NCBI GenBank assembly: GCA_963806495.1
Contig: CAWDYA010000002.1
Span: 124,001 to 188,000, forward strand
DNA from: CAWDYA01 sp963806495
GTDB taxonomy: Bacteria; Acidobacteriota; Polarisedimenticolia; JACPZX01; DASXTC01
Length of the DNA: 64,000 nucleotides
Direction of reading: 5' to 3'
Made by a program: the position numbers and the translations under genes. Of the stretch, positions 26,450 to 44,978 are shown one piece after another; position 1 is the stretch's first letter, and every line of letters begins with the position of its first letter. Below the pieces are notes generated by a model. It made no database searches. It had not been told where the DNA came from and saw nothing but the letters and a program-made list of their open reading frames with translations.

Positions 26450-26989
26450 CGCTTCCCCGAACACTTCCGCCGTAAACCGCTGCAATCGAACGCCCTTCAG
26501 CCTCCATGTCCCCGCCGCCAGACCCGCCTTGAGGCAGACCGCGTCGAGGAACTGCTCCTTCGTCATGCCGTGGCTCGTGGCGACCTGGGGCAGCAGCAGC
26601 CCTGTGCGCCCCTCGTACGCGAGGATCAGGCCGTGTTCCCCGAGCACAATCTCCTCGTGGTGCCTCACCGCGACCGGAGGCGTCAGGACGGAGATCTCGA
26701 ATACGGCGTGACGCAGCTCGGTGGGCTGTAACGGAGGGAAACGCGTGTCCCCGGTCGCGGCCGAGACGGCGCAGCTCATGACCGTGTCGAGTAGCGGCAG
26801 GACGGGGGACACGACACCGATGCATCCTCTCAGGTCGCTGTCCACGTGCACGCTGACGAAGACTCCGCGAGGAACCTGCAGCATCTCATCATCGCCCACC
26901 GATTCGGGAGGTATCGCGCGCGCCAGCGCGGCCTCCACCGCGCGACGTGCCGCAGCGAGAAGAGTGCGGCGTGTTTTTTCGTTGATCAT
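26435..26989 (-). CDS. AMMECR1 domain protein
   Basis: This 184-residue single-domain protein is of the AMMECR1 family, conserved from archaea to humans but without an established biochemical role in bacteria. The signature segment LRGCIG is present (SDLRGCIGVVSP). So are DTRFPPLQPTEL, VFEISVLTPP and GRTGLLLPQVA. Bacterial AMMECR1 is often fused or adjacent to MEMO and radical-SAM (AmmeMemoRadiSam) genes; neither occurs here. It is transcribed divergently from the Fis-like gene and converges on the LysM gene. Confidence 0.9.
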   Translation of the reverse strand: MINEKTRRTLLAAARRAVEAALARAIPPESVGDDEMLQVPRGVFVSVHVDSDLRGCIGVVSPVLPLLDTVMSCAVSAATGDTRFPPLQPTELRHAVFEISVLTPPVAVRHHEEIVLGEHGLILAYEGRTGLLLPQVATSHGMTKEQFLDAVCLKAGLAAGTWRLKGVRLQRFTAEVFGEAPAAP

Positions 26990-27013
26990 GTCACGTTCCG
27001 GGAAAAAATTTTC

Positions 27014-27041
27014 TTGACCGGTTCCCGACTGGTGATAATAT
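27014..27041 (+). promoter_or_regulatory. Strong predicted promoter for the Fis-like gene
   Basis: TTGACC (27014-27019) is followed by a 16-bp spacer and TAATAT (27036-27041). A TG at 27033-27034 forms an extended -10, and an A/T-rich tract lies just upstream (27003-27012). Because the -10 overlaps the ATG at 27040, that ATG cannot start the protein if this promoter is real. Confidence 0.6.
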
Positions 27042-27141
27042 GACCGCTCTCCAACATCACAGGGTTCCCGGCGAGGCGTTCTTCGGACAGATCATTTCAC
27101 TCATGGACGTGGGACACGCCCGTGAAGAAAGGCGAGATGGT

Positions 27142-27339
27142 GTGAGCGGCGCACTCGAGAAGCTGATGGCTGAGTTGCTGAGAGGGGATGTCGGACTGCA
27201 ACAGGCGCTTCGGGAGTTCGAGAGAAAATACATAGCCGTGGCACTGAAGGAGACCAGCGGCAATCGCTCGGTCGCCGCGCGCAAGCTGCGGATACACCGC
27301 AACACGCTGAACAACAAGGTCAAGAGCCTGAACCTCTGA
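27142..27339 (+). CDS. Fis-type helix-turn-helix DNA-binding protein
   Basis: This small protein consists of a C-terminal Fis-type helix-turn-helix (ALKETSGNRSVAARKLRIHRNTLNNKV) preceded by a helix (ALREFERKYIAVAL). It looks like the detached DNA-binding end of an NtrC-type regulator or a short Fis homologue. The frame is open from ATG 27040, but a strong promoter -10 overlaps that codon. I therefore prefer GTG 27142, which has an AAAGG-type site upstream and gives 65 residues; ATG 27103 is also possible. Target genes are unknown. Confidence 0.7.
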   Translation: MSGALEKLMAELLRGDVGLQQALREFERKYIAVALKETSGNRSVAARKLRIHRNTLNNKVKSLNL

Positions 27340-27387
27340 TTGCCAGAGGCCCAGGCTCTCAGGACTCTTCGCTACTGGTTCCTCTAC

Positions 27388-29619
<2,232 letters not shown>

Positions 29620-29806
29620 AACAAACCTCCGTTCTTTCGTTGTTGAATCGAACAGCGTTGGAGGCGTGCCGGTCGTCCGGGAGGGGGAGGAAGCTGGGAG
29701 CTAAGGGTGGGGAAAAGCCGTCTGATAGGGATTGTCAATAAAGAACTGCAAGTATAACCCTTAGATTCTGGCTCCATCCGTCCCGCCGGAAGGCGGACCG
29801 GAACGC

Positions 29807-30076
29807 CTATTTTCTGATGCCGAGCCTCTGCAGGACCTCCCTGTATCGTTCGACATCGTTGGACTTGATGTAGTCCAGAAGCCGGCGGCGTTTGCCGACA
29901 AGCTTCAGAAGGCCGCGTCGCGAGTGATGGTCCTTCTTGTGGGTCTTGAAGTGGTCCGTCAGGTACCCGATCCGGCTCGAGAGGATGGCGATCTGGACCT
30001 CGGGCGAACCGGTGTCGGTGGGATGAACGCGATAAGACTCGATGATCTCTGTTTTTGCTTCCTTCGTCAGGGCCAA
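29807..30076 (-). CDS. rpsO: 30S ribosomal protein S15
   Basis: S15 is a primary 16S rRNA-binding protein of the small subunit platform. The 89-residue protein is full length: LTKEAKTEIIESYRVHPTDTGSPEVQIAILSSRI in order, then HFKTHKKDHHSRRGLL and the C-terminal RRLLDYIKSNDVERY. The start is TTG 30076, with GGGAGG 8 bp upstream. It lies between truB and pnp, the standard order. In other bacteria S15 can regulate its own message; no leader structure was verified here. Confidence 0.96.
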   Translation of the reverse strand: MALTKEAKTEIIESYRVHPTDTGSPEVQIAILSSRIGYLTDHFKTHKKDHHSRRGLLKLVGKRRRLLDYIKSNDVERYREVLQRLGIRK

Positions 30077-30207
30077 GACCCGGACCTCCCTGTTGATGTT
30101 GCCTTCCCTGATCTCGGTGATGGGAAGTGAATTCAGGTAGGGCCGAAGCTTAGCATCCTCTCCCGGCCCGTGTAAAGACCCTTGTGCGTCCCCGGGGGAC
30201 TCTCCCG

Positions 30208-31140
30208 TCAGGCCAGGAGCACGACATCCGGGCGCAGGATCGGCCCACCGTCGGGGCCGCTCGAGAGGGCCGCCACGCCCAGCAACTCCCCGGCGTCGTC
30301 CTGGACCCGCACAGGGGTGGCCTCGCCGGCGGGCCGCGGGGCGGGCAGGCTCTCTCCGGCCAGGAGGGCCGGCGGGAGCGGCCGCCCCGTCCGCATGGCC
30401 TCACGCCCCTCGTCCGTCGCAACGACCGTCGGGAGCCCGAGATCGATGTCGCGAAGGCCAATCAGGAGCGACTGCAGCCCACCGGAGCGCCCTCGCTCCT
30501 CGATCTCCTCGAGGCCGTGGGCGTCGGACAGCCGGAGCCCGCCGGAAGCCACACGCCGCAGCTCGGTCAAGTGGGCCCCGCACCCGAGTGCCTCGCCGAG
30601 ATCGTACGCCAGGGACCGGATATACGTGCCCGGAGATGTCTCGACCTCGAAGCGGACCAGCGGGCCCTCCACGGAGAGGATCTCCAGGCGGAAGATCGAG
30701 ACGGGGGTGGGGACCCGCACCACCTCGATGCCCGCACGGGCCAGCCTGTGGAGCGGACGCCCCTTGTGTTTGCGCGCGGAGTAGGCGGGCGGGGTCTGCA
30801 TGTGGTCTCCCACGAACCGGGCGGCGGCGCGCCTGACGGCCGCAGCGTCGACACCGTCTGCCGGCCTCTCCGAAACGACCCGGCCTTCCCGGTCGTACGT
30901 GTCCGTTGTCACCCCGAGCCTGATGCAGCCGTCGTACCGCTTGATCGTGGCGGTGAGGAAGCGGGCTAGCCGCGTGGCGCGCCCGATGCATACGGGGAGG
31001 ACCCCGGTGGCGAAAGGATCCAGGGTCCCGGTATGACCAACGCGCGAGCCCCGGACGAATCGTCTGACGGTGGCCACGACATCGTGCGAGGTCGGTCCGG
31101 CCGGCTTGTCCACGACGAGAAGCCCCTCCGCCGCAGTCAA
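30208..31140 (-). CDS. truB: tRNA pseudouridine(55) synthase TruB
   Basis: TruB makes the universal pseudouridine 55 in the T-loop of tRNAs. The 310-residue protein starts GLLVVDKPAGPTSHDVVATVRR and has the catalytic aspartate motif VGHTGTLDPFATGVLPVCIG. It continues with KRYDGCIRLG and a C-terminal PUA-like region. The start is TTG 31140, with AAGGAGG upstream; the codon overlaps the rbfA stop, so the two are coupled. Confidence 0.95.
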   Translation of the reverse strand: MTAAEGLLVVDKPAGPTSHDVVATVRRFVRGSRVGHTGTLDPFATGVLPVCIGRATRLARFLTATIKRYDGCIRLGVTTDTYDREGRVVSERPADGVDAAAVRRAAARFVGDHMQTPPAYSARKHKGRPLHRLARAGIEVVRVPTPVSIFRLEILSVEGPLVRFEVETSPGTYIRSLAYDLGEALGCGAHLTELRRVASGGLRLSDAHGLEEIEERGRSGGLQSLLIGLRDIDLGLPTVVATDEGREAMRTGRPLPPALLAGESLPAPRPAGEATPVRVQDDAGELLGVAALSSGPDGGPILRPDVVLLA

Positions 31141-31551
31141 GACCCCTCCTTGCCGGAGCTATCCTCGCCGGGTGTGTCGGTCCCCGGCCGGGCTTCGTCG
31201 TCCGGCCGCTCGGCGTGCGTCCGTTCGATGAGCTCGTCGATGCGGGCGCCGTATTCGATGGAGGTGTCGAGCGCGAAGGTGATCTCCCGGCGTGTGGCGC
31301 AGCCGAAGGATCCGGGCGAGCCGCGAGCGGATGAATCCCCGAGCGGAGTGCAGGGCGGCCAGGGTGGCCTCCCGAGCCTCTCCCTGAGACATCGAGGACA
31401 CGAAGACCCGCGCGTACTTCAGGTCGCTGCTCATCTCGACGCCGGTGACCGTGACGAATCCGAGGCGGGTGTCACGCACCTCCGCCCGGAGCAGTCTCGC
31501 TATCTCGGCCTGGACGAGGTCGGCCACCTTCTCCTGGCGGGTGCTGGTCAT
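31137..31551 (-). CDS. rbfA: 30S ribosome-binding factor RbfA (interrupted by one frameshift)
   Basis: RbfA is a KH-fold factor for late 30S maturation and 16S 5'-end processing. The first frame reads TRQEKVADLVQAEIARLLR through GFVTVTGVEMSSDLKYARVFVSSM to ILRLRHTP. The expected ending (EITFALDTSIEYGARIDELIE and an acidic tail) continues in another frame. Removing one base from the run at 31286-31288 joins them into about 137 residues. The stop overlaps the truB start. Order infB-ylxP-rbfA-truB is the classic arrangement. Confidence 0.9.
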
Positions 31552-31560
31552 GGCTGGGTC

Positions 31561-31842
31561 TCAGATGAACTCGATCTCGCGAGCGGTGATCTCGCCCGGG
31601 ATGCGTGACTCGATCTCGCCGAGAATCGCCTCGAACATCCCCTCGATGGGCCGTCGGGCGCTCGCCACCGCGGTGATCCCCAGGACGGCGCGCTGCCAGA
31701 GATCCTGCGAGTCGACCTCAGCGAAGGAGATGTTGTGCCGACCGCGCAGGCGGGTCATCAGACTCTGCAGGACCCGCCGCTTCTCCTTGAGGGAATGGCA
31801 GTAGGGGAGATGGATCTCCACGGTGCAGATGCCGACGACCAT
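31561..31842 (-). CDS. ylxP: DUF503 family protein YlxP
   Basis: This 93-residue protein of the DUF503/YlxP family is found almost always between infB and rbfA and thought to assist ribosome assembly. Characteristic features are the opening VVGICTVEIHLPYCHSLKEKR, NISFAEVDSQDLWQRAVLGI and a final acidic helix. It sits 5 bp after infB and 9 bp before rbfA. Confidence 0.9.
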   Translation of the reverse strand: MVVGICTVEIHLPYCHSLKEKRRVLQSLMTRLRGRHNISFAEVDSQDLWQRAVLGITAVASARRPIEGMFEAILGEIESRIPGEITAREIEFI

Positions 31843-31847
31843 CGGGG

Positions 31848-34064
<2,217 letters not shown>

Positions 34065-34089
34065 AAAGCTCCTCTCCCTTGCGTCTCGA

Positions 34090-35752
<1,663 letters not shown>

Positions 35753-35753
<1 letters not shown>

Positions 35754-36289
35754 CAGTTCCTTCCCGACCTGGGTTTCTTCTTCGTTGGTCTCTTCGGGTT
35801 CTTCTCGGGCCATTCGAAAACGAGCCGGGCCCGATCGAGCCGGGAGGCGTCTATGCCGTGCACCTCACCGGCCTCGTCCTCGATCCTCAGGACGGGCGCG
35901 TCGTCCGTGCCGTCGACTGCGACGAGACGGCCCCGGAAGTTACGCCGCCCCTCGATCGGCTCGCACACCGAGGCACGCACGAGCTTGCCGACCGACGCAC
36001 GGAAATCCGTCGCGGATTTCAGCGGGCGATCCAGCCCCGGCGATGAGACTTCGAGATTGAACCGATGGGGGATCGGGTCCTCGACTTCGAGCAGCGTCCC
36101 GATCTCGTGGCTGACTCTCTGGCAGTCTTCCAGGGTGACGCCCCCATCCTTGTCGATGTACAGGCGGAGCGTCCAGCCCCCCGGCTCCCGGCGGTACTCG
36201 AGATCGACCAGATCGTACCCGGCCCGGTCCACCGTGCCGTTGGCCAGTTCGCGGACCTTCGCCTCGATGCCCTGAAGTGTCAACGACAT
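35753..36289 (-). CDS. rimP: Ribosome maturation factor RimP
   Basis: RimP helps 30S assembly. From ATG 36289 the 178-residue protein reads MSLTLQGIEAKVRELANGT, then GYDLVDLEYRREPGGWTLRLYIDKDGGVTLEDC and the family hallmark VSSPGLDRPLKSATDF. A basic tail closes it (KRPTKKKPRSGRN). An open frame extends to GTG 36346 but runs through a terminator-like hairpin, so the internal ATG is preferred. It is first in the rimP-nusA-infB operon. Confidence 0.93.
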
Positions 36290-36310
36290 GGCGATCTCCG
36301 CGAAGGCTGT

Positions 36311-36343
36311 AAACAAAAAGAGTGGGCTGAGAACTCGCCCACT
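36311..36343 (-). terminator. Intrinsic terminator in the rimP leader
   Basis: On the minus strand AGTGGGC pairs perfectly with GCCCACT (arms 36337-36343 and 36321-36327, 9-nt loop), followed immediately by CTTTTTGTTT (36320-36311). It lies 47 bp after the CRTAC1 stop and 21 bp before the rimP ATG. It therefore either ends the CRTAC1 operon or acts as an attenuator for rimP-nusA-infB. Confidence 0.75.
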
Positions 36344-36363
36344 CACCAGGCAAATCCGTCAGG

Positions 36364-36393
36364 AGAATAGCACCTGCGCGCCGGCGAAATCAA
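36364..36393 (-). promoter_or_regulatory. Predicted promoter for the rimP operon, upstream of the terminator
   Basis: On the minus strand TTGATT (36388-36393) overlaps the CRTAC1 stop codon and is followed after 18 bp by TATTCT (36364-36369). A transcript starting near 36357 would pass through the terminator at 36311-36343 before reaching rimP, which is the layout of an attenuated leader. Confidence 0.4.
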
Positions 36394-38133
36394 GAAGGAT
36401 TGTTCTTTCCTGATGCCGACTTGGGCGTCACCGGGGGAGGCTGCGAGCCGGGCGGCTCGAGCGCGGTGACGACCTTGTTGATGCCCGGTGAGGAGAGAGT
36501 CTGCGTTACGCCGGAGGGCCACCGGATCTCCACCTCGTCGACCTGCTGCACGGTGCCCAGCCCGAAATGGACCGTGGGGTCGCCGCTGGAGAGGAACGAC
36601 CCGCCGCCATGCCTCTCCGCCATCCACTTCCTGCCGCCCGCTTTCACGATCACCCTGGCCCCGAGTCCTTCCCGGTTGCTGGCGGTGCCTATCAGGCGCA
36701 CCCCGAGCCAGGACCCGGATGTGGACTCGTTCACGATCAGATCCGGCACCCCGTTGTTGTTCGTCAGGAACAGGTCGATGTCGCCGTCTCCGTCGATGTC
36801 TCCCGCCGCGAGTCCCCGGGACAGCCCGGGCTCCTCGAGCGCCCCTCCATCGGGCTGCACCTCCTGGAAGGTGAGGTTGCCCTTGTTCTCGAACAGCTGC
36901 TTGCGCTGCATGTAGGACGTGCCGATATCGGCCTCCTCGACCTGCGGGTAGACGTGGCCGTTGCCGATGAAGATGTCGATGTCGCCGTCGTTTTCCGCAT
37001 CGAACAGCGCGGTGCCCCAGCCGAGAAATCTCACCGTGGGCTCGACGAGCCCGACACGCACCGAGACGTCCTCGAGAAATCCCGTGCCGTCGTTGATGTT
37101 GAGCGTGCAGTAGTCGTGGCTGAAGTTCGTCACGAAGATGTCGAGAATCGCCGTCCTGGTCGATGTCCGCCACCTCGACGCCCATCCCGGCCTGCTCCCG
37201 GCCGTCGTTGCTGTAGGCGAAGCCGTTCATCACGCCGTCGTCGACGAAGGTTCCGTCGTGCAGATTGCGGTAGTACTGGTTCGGCGTCGAGTCGTTGGCC
37301 ACCAGGATGTCGGTCCATCCGTCGCCGTCGATGTCGGCCGTGGCCACGCCGAGCCCGAACCAGCCGCCATCGGCGAGGATCCCGGCCTGCCGGGAGACAT
37401 CGGTGAAGGTCCCGTCGCCGTTGTTGTGATACAGGACGTCCACCGCGCCCGGGAGACCGTGTGGCCCGCACATCACCGTCAGGCCGCGGAAGGTGCAGGG
37501 AGAGTTCGGGTCGCCACGCCGCGGGATCTTGGTCGGGTCGAAGGTGACGTAGTTGACGACGTACAGATCGAGCAGGCCGTCGTGGTCGTAATCCAAGAAA
37601 GCGGTGCTGGCGCCGTAGCGGTCGTCATCGACCCCCGCCTCGTGGCCCACGTCGGCGAATGTTCCGTCGCCGTTGTTGCGATACAGATGGTTGGAGCCCC
37701 AGGCAGTGACGTACAGATCGGGATCGCCGTCGTTGTCGTAGTCGGCGGCCGTGGCCCCGAAACCCCAGAACGCGGCGGCGACCCCCGCGGCGGAGGCCAC
37801 CTCGCTGAATTTCCCGTTCCCTTCGTTGCGGTAGAGATAGGGGAGCGGCTCCTTGCCCGGCTCGATCCCCTCGATCATCGAACCGTTGGCGACATAGATG
37901 TCGAGATCTCCGTCGCCATCGTAGTCGAGCATCGCCGCGCCGCTGCCGAGCGTGTCGATGATCCAGTCGCGTGAGAGATCGCCGTTGGTGGTGGGCATCA
38001 CGATGCCCGCTTCCCTGGACCTGTTCACGAACCGGAGCCTGTGCTCGGCCGGGGGCTCCGCCGAGGGAGCGCCGCCCGTCATCGAGGCCATCACGAGGAG
38101 AGAAAGCAGGACGCCACGTCTCACGAATCCCAC
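36390..38133 (-). CDS. CRTAC1 family FG-GAP/VCBS repeat protein with ASPIC/UnbV domain (interrupted by one frameshift)
   Basis: This exported protein of about 580 residues should fold as a beta-propeller. A signal peptide (VLLSLLVMASMTGGAPSA) precedes many FG-GAP/VCBS calcium-binding repeats of the form D-x-D-x-D-G-D-x-D (LDYDGDGDLDIYVANG, ADYDNDGDPDLYVTAWG, ADIDGDGWTDILVAND). At 37146-37147 the frame breaks; dropping one base restores DIDQDGDLDIFVTNFSHD. The C-terminal ASPIC/UnbV domain (RLIGTASNREGLGARV, PTVHFGLG, VEIRWPSG) closes the protein. It directly follows the TPR gene. Function is unknown; cell-surface binding is often proposed for the family. Confidence 0.88.
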
Positions 38134-39288
38134 TCAGTTATTCTCCATCGTGGTCACGGTCCTGCCTTTCTCACGCTCGGCCGTCTGGATTTTGCGATGG
38201 AGATCGAACTCGCGCTGGGCCGCCTCGCGGTCACCGCGCTTGGCGTAGATCTTGCCAAGAGCATAGTGGACGAGAGGGTGCTCGGGTTCGAGCTTCACCA
38301 CTTCGAGAAACTGCGCGAGCGCCTCGTCCTCCTTGCCTTCGTCGGCGTACAGCGTGCCGAGAAAGAACCGGCTCTGCACGTCGCTCGCGTCGAGCTTCAC
38401 GGCCTGGCTGTAATGGTCGATCGCTTCCGGTACGTTCCCCTTGATCCGGTAGATGTAGCCGAGGTTCGCGTGTGCCGAGGCCTGTGACGGGTCGAGTTTC
38501 AGCACCGTCTCGTACTCGGGCAGCGCCTTGTCGTACATCGCGCGTCGATAATAGATCCCGGCGAGAGAGACGTGGGCGGCGATGCGATCCGGATCGTGCG
38601 CGACCAGGTCCGTGTAGTACTCGATCGCCTCGTCGAGCTTGTCCGTGTTCTCGTAGTACAGGGCGACACGGGCGCGGATGTTGTTGGCGCGCGAGTCCTC
38701 GGGATCAAGTCGCAGGAAGGCGAGATACTCCCCGAGCGCCTGCTCGGCGTCGCCCTCGTTCTCGTAGATCCGTCCGAGGTTGTAGCGTGTGGAGGGATCG
38801 TCCGGAGTGATCGACTTCGCGAGGAGCAGTTCCTGGCGCGCAGCAGGCAGATCGTTCTGCATGAGCGACAGCTGGGCAAGGCGTGTGTGCGGCGCCGCGA
38901 GATCGGGCCTCAACTCCGATGCGACGGCGAGATACTTGCGTGCCTCGTCGGGTCTGCGCATGGAGATCAGGATCTGCCCGAGCTCGAAATGCGCGTCGAA
39001 GGATTTCGGCTCCGCCTGGATGATGCGACGGTAGACGGCAGCCGCGGCCTCGACACGGCCGACGGCGGCGAGGTTGCGTGCCTGCGCCAGCTCGGCATCC
39101 AGCTGCTGCGCCGGGGAGGCGGGATCGGTGGAAGCGTTCTGTGCGTGTGCCGGACCGCCGGCCGTCGCCCCGAGCGCCAGGACGGCGGCTGCGGCAAACG
39201 GCAGCACTCTCCTCAAACCCTTGCTGGCCGGGGGTTTTGTGGCGCGGTAGACGCGGCAGCGGGCGAAGTGGGCCGGGTTCGAAAACAT
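38134..39288 (-). CDS. Secreted TPR-repeat protein
   Basis: This protein of about 384 residues consists of a signal-like segment (VLPFAAAAVLALGATAGGPAHAQ) and roughly eight to nine consecutive tetratricopeptide repeats. Examples are DAHFELGQILISMRRPDEA, STRYNLGRIYENEGDAEQA and VHYALGKIYAKRGDREAA. TPRs are protein-binding scaffolds. I start at ATG 39288 (MFSNPAHFARC); earlier in-frame codons lie upstream of the predicted promoter. The CRTAC1 gene begins at the next base after its stop codon, so they form a two-gene unit. Confidence 0.85.
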   Translation of the reverse strand: MFSNPAHFARCRVYRATKPPASKGLRRVLPFAAAAVLALGATAGGPAHAQNASTDPASPAQQLDAELAQARNLAAVGRVEAAAAVYRRIIQAEPKSFDAHFELGQILISMRRPDEARKYLAVASELRPDLAAPHTRLAQLSLMQNDLPAARQELLLAKSITPDDPSTRYNLGRIYENEGDAEQALGEYLAFLRLDPEDSRANNIRARVALYYENTDKLDEAIEYYTDLVAHDPDRIAAHVSLAGIYYRRAMYDKALPEYETVLKLDPSQASAHANLGYIYRIKGNVPEAIDHYSQAVKLDASDVQSRFFLGTLYADEGKEDEALAQFLEVVKLEPEHPLVHYALGKIYAKRGDREAAQREFDLHRKIQTAEREKGRTVTTMENN

Positions 39289-39346
39289 CTGTTTTCTCCA
39301 GAAGGCGGACGTGCTAGAATGCCTCGATTCCTCGGAGAACCTAGCG

Positions 39347-39375
39347 ATTATAGGTGAGGCCGGAGCGGCGATCAA
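39347..39375 (-). promoter_or_regulatory. Predicted promoter for the TPR-CRTAC1 operon
   Basis: On the minus strand TTGATC (39370-39375), a 17-bp spacer and a perfect TATAAT (39347-39352) point toward the TPR gene. It diverges from the rRNA promoter, whose -35 lies 60 bp away. Confidence 0.6.
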
Positions 39376-39434
39376 CGCTCGGCGGGTGTGGAAGTGGCGG
39401 AGTCTGAAAGGGTTCCGAGATCTCCAAATAGCAC

Positions 39435-39463
39435 TTGACACCCGTATCGGCGGCATCTAAAGT
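39435..39463 (+). promoter_or_regulatory. Predicted rRNA operon promoter
   Basis: A perfect TTGACA (39435-39440) and TAAAGT (39458-39463) are spaced by exactly 17 bp, about 107 bp before the 16S gene. No other promoter of comparable quality was found upstream of the operon. Confidence 0.65.
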
Positions 39464-39481
39464 ATCGCCCTTCCCGAGTAC

Positions 39482-39493
39482 TGTTCTTTGAAA
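39482..39493 (+). promoter_or_regulatory. boxA-like antitermination element in the rRNA leader
   Basis: TGTTCTTTGAAA at 39482-39493 resembles the boxA element bound by NusB-S10 (consensus like TGCTCTTTA), located just after the predicted transcript start. A similar ATCTTTGACA is found in the leader of 23S (41649-41658). Confidence 0.55.
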
Positions 39494-39522
39494 ACTAAAT
39501 AGTGCGTGCCTGCCCTGTGACC
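39491..39522 (+). other. 5' arm of the pre-16S processing stem
   Basis: This stretch is almost perfectly complementary to 41213-41244, downstream of 16S. The blocks AAAACTAAATAG, GCGTGCCTGC and CTGTGACC each find their partners there in order. This gives the long RNase III-type stem that loops out the 16S precursor. Confidence 0.75.
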
Positions 39523-39569
39523 AGAAGAACAATCACAAGTCAGTAGAGTTAGGAAGATTCTCCGAGTTC

Positions 39570-41134
<1,565 letters not shown>

Positions 41135-41212
41135 GGAGCATCGCGGCCCGGGGCGCGACCGGCTCTCGAGCCTGTCGGGTCAGCGGGTACACGATCATCC
41201 TAGGTCGATTAC

Positions 41213-41244
41213 GGTCACAGACGCAGGCACGCCTATTTAGTTTT
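41213..41244 (+). other. 3' arm of the pre-16S processing stem
   Basis: This is the complement of 39491-39522, placed between 16S and tRNA-Ile. The stem has a few internal mismatches but pairs over about 30 positions, as expected for an RNase III site. Confidence 0.75.
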
Positions 41245-41372
41245 GAGAGAACAACCCGGGCAATCAGCAGCGGCCTCGGTTTGGCTCTTTGCCGGCTCTG
41301 CCAGAGGGGCCAGGCCTTGTGCCCCGGGCGGCTGGACATCAGGACGCCCGGAGCGGGATTCCAGAATCCGAT

Positions 41373-41449
<77 letters not shown>

Positions 41450-41469
41450 CAACGAGCTGAACGAGTCTC

Positions 41470-41544
41470 GGGGAATTAGCTCAGCTGGGAGAGCGCCTGT
41501 TTGCAACCAGGGGGTCAGCGGTTCGAACCCGCTTATCTCCACCA
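41470..41544 (+). tRNA. trnA: tRNA-Ala (TGC), with irregular stems
   Basis: This is a spacer tRNA-Ala with anticodon TGC, an intact D arm, T arm (AGCGG-TTCGAAC-CCGCT) and encoded CCA. It is one base short. The anticodon stem reads CCTG(T)...CCAGG instead of the expected CCTGC...GCAGG, leaving a 6-base loop or a 4-bp stem. The acceptor stem GGGGAAT against TATCTCC has mismatches at its last two pairs. Either sequence errors or a partly degenerate tRNA would explain this. Confidence 0.85.
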
Positions 41545-41684
41545 GGTCCAGTGTTCTCTTGATCGAACGGAACGACGAGATTCCGGGCCCTGCTTCGGCA
41601 GGTGAGCTCCGGATAGATGCCTCCCAGGAGGCGTCGCCGAAGGGTTCGATCTTTGACATCGCGAGCATAGGGGTAAAGCGAACG

Positions 41685-41705
41685 ACTTCGCTGAGTTCTG
41701 ACTGT
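41685..41705 (+). other. 5' arm of the pre-23S processing stem
   Basis: ACTTCGCTGAGTTCTGACTG, just before 23S, is complementary to 44732-44752, just after it (ACAGTCATAACCCAGCGAAG), with two or three mismatches. The stem excludes the coding gene that follows 23S. Confidence 0.75.
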
Positions 41706-41706
41706 A

Positions 41707-44732
<3,026 letters not shown>

Positions 44733-44978
44733 CAGTCATAACCCAGCGAAGAGGTCGCTGATCCCCGATGCAATGACGGATAACGTCAAGATCGAACCCC
44801 TCCGGTGCAGTGTGCCGGCACCCGGAGAGCAAGCCCGCTCGCGTTCAGACGCGGATGTCGTTGGTGGGTTGTAAACCAACGGCGTCGGCTGGTGGTCTAA
44901 TGCCATGGGTTTGTTTTCACCCGGGCTATGGGGCTCGACCGTACGGCGGGGGGGAACGTGAGAATCTTGGGGGGAGTT
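44733..44978 (+). other. Spacer between 23S rRNA and the outer-membrane protein gene
   Basis: This 246-bp stretch holds the 3' arm of the pre-23S stem (44732-44757) and a perfect 7-bp hairpin (44859-44865 with 44875-44881, 9-nt loop). A purine-rich ribosome site lies at its end. I found no TTGACA/TATAAT-like pair with acceptable spacing and no hairpin with a T-run. Sequence alone thus shows neither a separate promoter nor a stop to rRNA transcription. Confidence 0.6.

Noticed and set aside
44859..44881. Hairpin after 23S as a terminator ending rRNA transcription before the barrel gene
   Set aside because: The 7-bp stem is real, but the following sequence is GC-rich with no T-run.
44928..44978. 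Earlier in-frame start for the outer-membrane protein
   Set aside because: It would add 17 residues ahead of a normal signal peptide and ignore the GGGGGGAG site before ATG 44979.
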